Part shown: piece after piece, positions 5,611 through 8,409 of the stretch
Numbering within the stretch: the first letter of the stretch is position 1
Layout: each line of letters opens with the position of its first letter
NCBI GenBank assembly: GCA_946478675.1
Contig: CAMLEF010000203.1
Location: forward strand, 1-8,409
Direction of reading: 5' to 3'
Source: an uncultured Flavobacteriales bacterium
Lineage (GTDB): Bacteria; Bacteroidota; Bacteroidia; Palsa-965
DNA length: 8,409 nt
Notes under the pieces: model-generated
Database searches by the model: none
What the model was told of the DNA's origin: nothing
Seen by the model: the letters and a program-made list of their open reading frames with translations, nothing else
Position numbers and translations under genes: made by a program

Positions 5611-7416
5611 TTAGTTGGTTGCGGTTTGAAGATGTTTCGTGATCTGCTTGAGAATGTTCGCAGCAGTGATCGGCATGCCGTCGTAATTCAGCACGGGGAT
5701 CAGCTTTTCGGGATGCGTGCCGAGCTCGATCAGCATCAGGCTGCGCAGCTGCGCGTCACGGTTCTGCTCGATGACGAACACGGTTTCGTGCGAAGCGACA
5801 AATTCCTCCACCGCTTTCGTGAATGGGAAAGAACGAAGACGAAGCGCATCCACGGCGATGTTCTGCTCCTTGAGAATGTCGATCGCTTCTTCTGCGGATT
5901 GCGTCGAGGTGCCGTAGAAAAGCAACCCTACGCTGCTGGTATTTTTCTTCTGGTAAAGCTGCGATTCCGGCACCATCGTTTTCGCCGTGTTGAATTTCTT
6001 CAGCAGGCGTTCCATGTTGCGCACGTAAGCCGCGCTGTCTTCCGTATACACGGCGTACTCATCACGTGAAGTGCCGCGCGTGGTGAATGCGCCTTTCGTC
6101 GGGTGCGTGCCCGGCAGCGTGCGGTAGGTAATGCCGTCGCCGTCCACGTCGAGGTAACGGCCGTAACGTTCGATGCGCTCCAGTTGCTCCTCGTTGAGCA
6201 CTTTGCCGCGGTTGTATTTGCGCTTGTCGTCCCACTGGAACGGCGGAGAAACGTGATCGTTCATGCCGAGATCGAGATCCGTCATCAGGATCACGGGCGT
6301 CTGCAATTGTTCGGCAAGATCGAAAGCGTCGGCCGTCATGTCGAAACATTCTTTCGGCGTGCACGGGAACAGCAGCACGTGCTTCGTATCACCGTGTGAA
6401 GCGTATGCCGCTTCGAGAATATCGGATTGCTGCACGCGCGTCGGCATGCCGGTAGAAGGACCTGTGCGTTGCACGTCGATGAGCACGGCGGGGATTTCCG
6501 CGTAATACGCAAGGCCGAGAAATTCATTCATCAGCGAAACACCCGGGCCGCTGGTTGCCGTGAACGAACGCGCACCGTTCCAGCACGCGCCGATCACCAT
6601 GCCGATTGCCGCAAGCTCGTCTTCCGCCTGCACGATCGCCACATTCTTTTTGCCGGTGATCTTGTCGACCCGCAATTCTTCCGCGTATCCGGTAAACGCT
6701 TCCACCACCGAAGTCGACGGAGTGATCGGGTACCACGCTGCGACGGTTGCGCCGCCATACACGGCACCGAGTCCGCAAGCCGAGTTGCCGTCGATCATGA
6801 TCGCATCACCGATCAGGTTGCGGCGCTCGACGCGGAATTCGAGCGGGTAGCTGAAATTCGCTTTTACGTAATCAATGCCCATGTGCAGCGCTTTCACGTT
6901 CGGCGCGATGAGCTTTTCTTTCCCGGGAAATTGTTCGGCCAGCAATTGCTCGAGCACGCCCGCTTCGATGTTGAGGAAAGCGGAAAGCGCACCGACGTAG
7001 ATCACGTTCTTGAACAGCTGTCGCTGGCGCGCGTCGGTGAAATTCTCGTTGCACATTTTCATCAGCGGGATGCCGATGTAATGAATATCCTCGCGGATGT
7101 ATTCCTGGTGCAGCGGCTTGGTGCTGTCGTACAACAGGTAGCCGCCCGGGCGCACCGAAGCGACGTCGCCGGCGAGGCTTTGCGGGTTCACCGCAACCAT
7201 CAGGTCGATGCCTTCGCGGCGGCCGAGGTAACCTTTTTCGCTCACGCGCACTTCATACCACGTCGGCAATCCCTGGATGTTCGACGGGAAAATATTTTTC
7301 GGCGTCACGGGAATTCCCATGCGGAAGATCGCTTTCGTAAAAAGGAAGTTCGCGCTCGCCGAGCCGGTGCCGTTCACGTTTGCGAAACGGACGACAAAGT
7401 CATTCACCTTCTCCAT
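5611..7416 (-). CDS. korA: 2-oxoacid:ferredoxin oxidoreductase, fused gamma-alpha subunit
   Basis: The protein has 601 residues from the ATG at 7414-7416. Residues 1-190 are a gamma domain, with FANVNGTGS near the start and DLMVAVNPQSL near 71-81. The alpha pyrimidine-binding domain follows: GNSACGLGAVYGG from 210, YPITPS at 229-234, TSGPG at 288-292 and GPSTGMPT at 319-326. A transketolase-C-like domain occupies about 495-590, ending in a conserved YDGMPIT segment. A gamma-alpha fusion is the standard form in two-subunit KorAB enzymes. The upstream gene's TGA shares its A with this ATG (TGATG). A GTG one codon earlier is also possible, but the ATG is preferred for this stop-start overlap. 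The protein is cytoplasmic and forms a complex with KorB. The segment DVDGDGITYRTLPGTHPTKGA near 424-444 is a lineage insert also found, as I recall, in related KorA proteins. Confidence 0.9.
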   Translation of the reverse strand: MEKVNDFVVRFANVNGTGSASANFLFTKAIFRMGIPVTPKNIFPSNIQGLPTWYEVRVSEKGYLGRREGIDLMVAVNPQSLAGDVASVRPGGYLLYDSTKPLHQEYIREDIHYIGIPLMKMCNENFTDARQRQLFKNVIYVGALSAFLNIEAGVLEQLLAEQFPGKEKLIAPNVKALHMGIDYVKANFSYPLEFRVERRNLIGDAIMIDGNSACGLGAVYGGATVAAWYPITPSTSVVEAFTGYAEELRVDKITGKKNVAIVQAEDELAAIGMVIGACWNGARSFTATSGPGVSLMNEFLGLAYYAEIPAVLIDVQRTGPSTGMPTRVQQSDILEAAYASHGDTKHVLLFPCTPKECFDMTADAFDLAEQLQTPVILMTDLDLGMNDHVSPPFQWDDKRKYNRGKVLNEEQLERIERYGRYLDVDGDGITYRTLPGTHPTKGAFTTRGTSRDEYAVYTEDSAAYVRNMERLLKKFNTAKTMVPESQLYQKKNTSSVGLLFYGTSTQSAEEAIDILKEQNIAVDALRLRSFPFTKAVEEFVASHETVFVIEQNRDAQLRSLMLIELGTHPEKLIPVLNYDGMPITAANILKQITKHLQTATN

Positions 7417-8409
7417 CACTGCAGAATTTTAGAGGCTTTGGATACGTTGTAGAAATACTGTTGCATGTCCCACGCGGAAGTCGGGCAGCGTTCGGCGCAG
7501 AGGCCGCAGTGCAGGCAGACGTTCTCGTCTTTCACCATCACGCGCTGTGTCGGAAGCTTGTCGGAAACATACAGTTCCTGCGTCGTGTTTTCTGCAGGAG
7601 CTTTGAGTCGCTGGCGCAGATCGGTTTCTTCGCCATCCGCAGTGAACGTGATGCAGGACGTCGGGCAAACGTCCATGCAGGCGTCGCACTCGATGCATTT
7701 CGTGACGGAGAAAACGGTTTGCACGTCGCAGTTCAGGCAGCGTTGCGCTTCCTTGAAACCGGTCGGCAGATCGAAGCCGAGCTCGACCTCTTTCTTGCGG
7801 TTGGAAAGCGTGACTTTTTTATCGGCCTGCGGAACGAGGTAGCGTTTGTCGCTAACTACTGCGCTGTCGTACGCCCATTCGTGGATGCCCATCTTCGTGC
7901 TCACGAGATTCGTATACGGCGAAGGACGCTGCGCAAGGTCTTTTCCGTTGCAGGCGAGATCGATCGACACTGCAGCCTGGTGGCCGTGCGCAACGGCGGT
8001 AATAACGTTCTTCGGACCGAAAGCCGCATCGCCGCCGAAGAAAACTTTCGGATGCGAAGAAGCGTACGTCACAGGATTCACCACGGGCATATCCCATTTG
8101 TCGAACTCAATGCCGAGATCGCGTTCGATCCACGGGAAAGAATTCTCCTGGCCGATCGCCACGAGCACGTCGTCCGCTTCGAAGAACACGTCGGCTTCAC
8201 CGGTCGGAACGAGCTTGCGTTTGCCGTTCTCGTAAACCGCATGCACTTTTTCGAAGGTCATGCCTTTCAGCTTGCCGTTCTCCACGACAAACGATTTCGG
8301 CACGTGATTGTCGATGATCGGAATGTCTTCGTGCATCGCGTCTTCTTTCTCCCACGGCGAAGCTTTCATTTCCGCAAACGGGCTGCGCACGATGACTTTC
8401 ACTTCTTCT
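7416..8409 (-). CDS. GltD-like FAD/NAD(P) oxidoreductase with two C-terminal 4Fe-4S clusters, partial (5' end off window)
   Basis: The frame is open through the right edge; the GTG at 8400-8402 is internal and follows Glu-Glu codons, so the true start is outside the window. Counting from that GTG as residue 1, 330 visible codons end at the TGA at 7416-7418. The region through about 150 is the C-terminal half of a pyridine-nucleotide-disulphide-type flavin domain: DDVLVAIGQE (77-86) and FFGGDAAFGPKNVITAVAHG (121-140), the flavin-binding GD motif of the glutamate-synthase small-subunit (GltD) family. A RCLNC pair lies at 221-225. Two ferredoxin motifs follow: CIECDACMDVCP (Cys236, 239, 242, 246) and CLHCGLCAERCP (Cys296, 299, 302, 306). 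The protein probably links KorAB electrons to NAD(P). Its direction, NAD versus NADP preference and the missing N-terminal FAD site cannot be judged. Coupling to korA is TGATG. Confidence 0.85.
   Translation of the reverse strand, partial: EEVKVIVRSPFAEMKASPWEKEDAMHEDIPIIDNHVPKSFVVENGKLKGMTFEKVHAVYENGKRKLVPTGEADVFFEADDVLVAIGQENSFPWIERDLGIEFDKWDMPVVNPVTYASSHPKVFFGGDAAFGPKNVITAVAHGHQAAVSIDLACNGKDLAQRPSPYTNLVSTKMGIHEWAYDSAVVSDKRYLVPQADKKVTLSNRKKEVELGFDLPTGFKEAQRCLNCDVQTVFSVTKCIECDACMDVCPTSCITFTADGEETDLRQRLKAPAENTTQELYVSDKLPTQRVMVKDENVCLHCGLCAERCPTSAWDMQQYFYNVSKASKILQ

Noticed and set aside
6427..7452. Long plus-strand ORF (341 codons) opposite korA
   Set aside because: It is rich in His, Arg, Val and Phe with no recognisable motif, and it mirrors the codon pattern of the clear korA frame on the other strand. 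It is an antisense shadow.
8400..8402. GTG as a genuine start of the flavin/Fe-S gene
   Set aside because: The reading frame continues to the window edge, and the GltD-type family needs an N-terminal FAD domain that is not present, so the gene begins further right.
1..8409. CRISPR array, mobile element, tRNA, rRNA or defence system
   Set aside because: No spaced direct repeats of CRISPR type, transposase-like protein, terminal repeats, or structural RNA signatures were seen. The repeats present are too short.

Overview
The window most likely comes from a member of the Bacteroidota with fairly high GC content. The evidence: a secreted protein whose signal peptide is cleaved before Gln (the Bacteroidota 'Q-rule'), an IPT/TIG-matrixin-PKD architecture typical of type IX-secreted proteins, few Shine-Dalgarno sequences, and a TAnnTTTG-like -7 box before a small gene. 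This placement rests on features read by eye, not on a database search.

Layout. Positions 1-1557 (minus) hold the N-terminal 519 codons of a large exported metalloprotease; its 3' end lies off the left edge. A 243-bp divergent intergenic region follows. Positions 1801-3225 (plus) are a two-gene unit: a 71-aa DUF3606-like protein and a DAO-type FAD-dependent oxidoreductase. They converge on a minus-strand short-chain dehydrogenase of the general-stress-protein-39 type (3372-4241). A strong hairpin (3243-3278) and five tandem heptamers separate the two. A second divergent region (4242-4377) precedes a 41-aa membrane peptide (4378-4503), which ends at a bidirectional terminator. From 4555 to the right edge (minus) lies an operon read right to left: a GltD-like FAD/NAD(P) oxidoreductase with two ferredoxin-type 4Fe-4S motifs (its 5' end is off the window), a 2-oxoacid:ferredoxin oxidoreductase gamma-alpha fusion, and its TPP-binding beta subunit.

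How the genes work together. The right-hand operon is one catabolic redox module. KorAB oxidatively decarboxylates a 2-oxoacid to the acyl-CoA, and the tightly coupled flavin/Fe-S protein probably exchanges electrons between the Fe-S pool and NAD(P). The middle block looks like a general or oxidative-stress cluster (DUF3606, FAD oxidoreductase, GSP39-like SDR). The left gene is an unrelated secreted protease.

The proteins belong to recognisable families, and I see no phage, defence, CRISPR, transposon, rRNA or tRNA feature. The least explained signals are non-coding: an inverted-repeat motif (GTTT(T)C-CCAAT-GAAA(A)C) in both divergent regions, with a related copy beside a terminator; a second 14-bp block shared by the same two regions; four GTGGA units at about 10-bp spacing; a heptamer array running into a stop codon; and an apparently leaderless 41-aa membrane peptide with an internal duplication.
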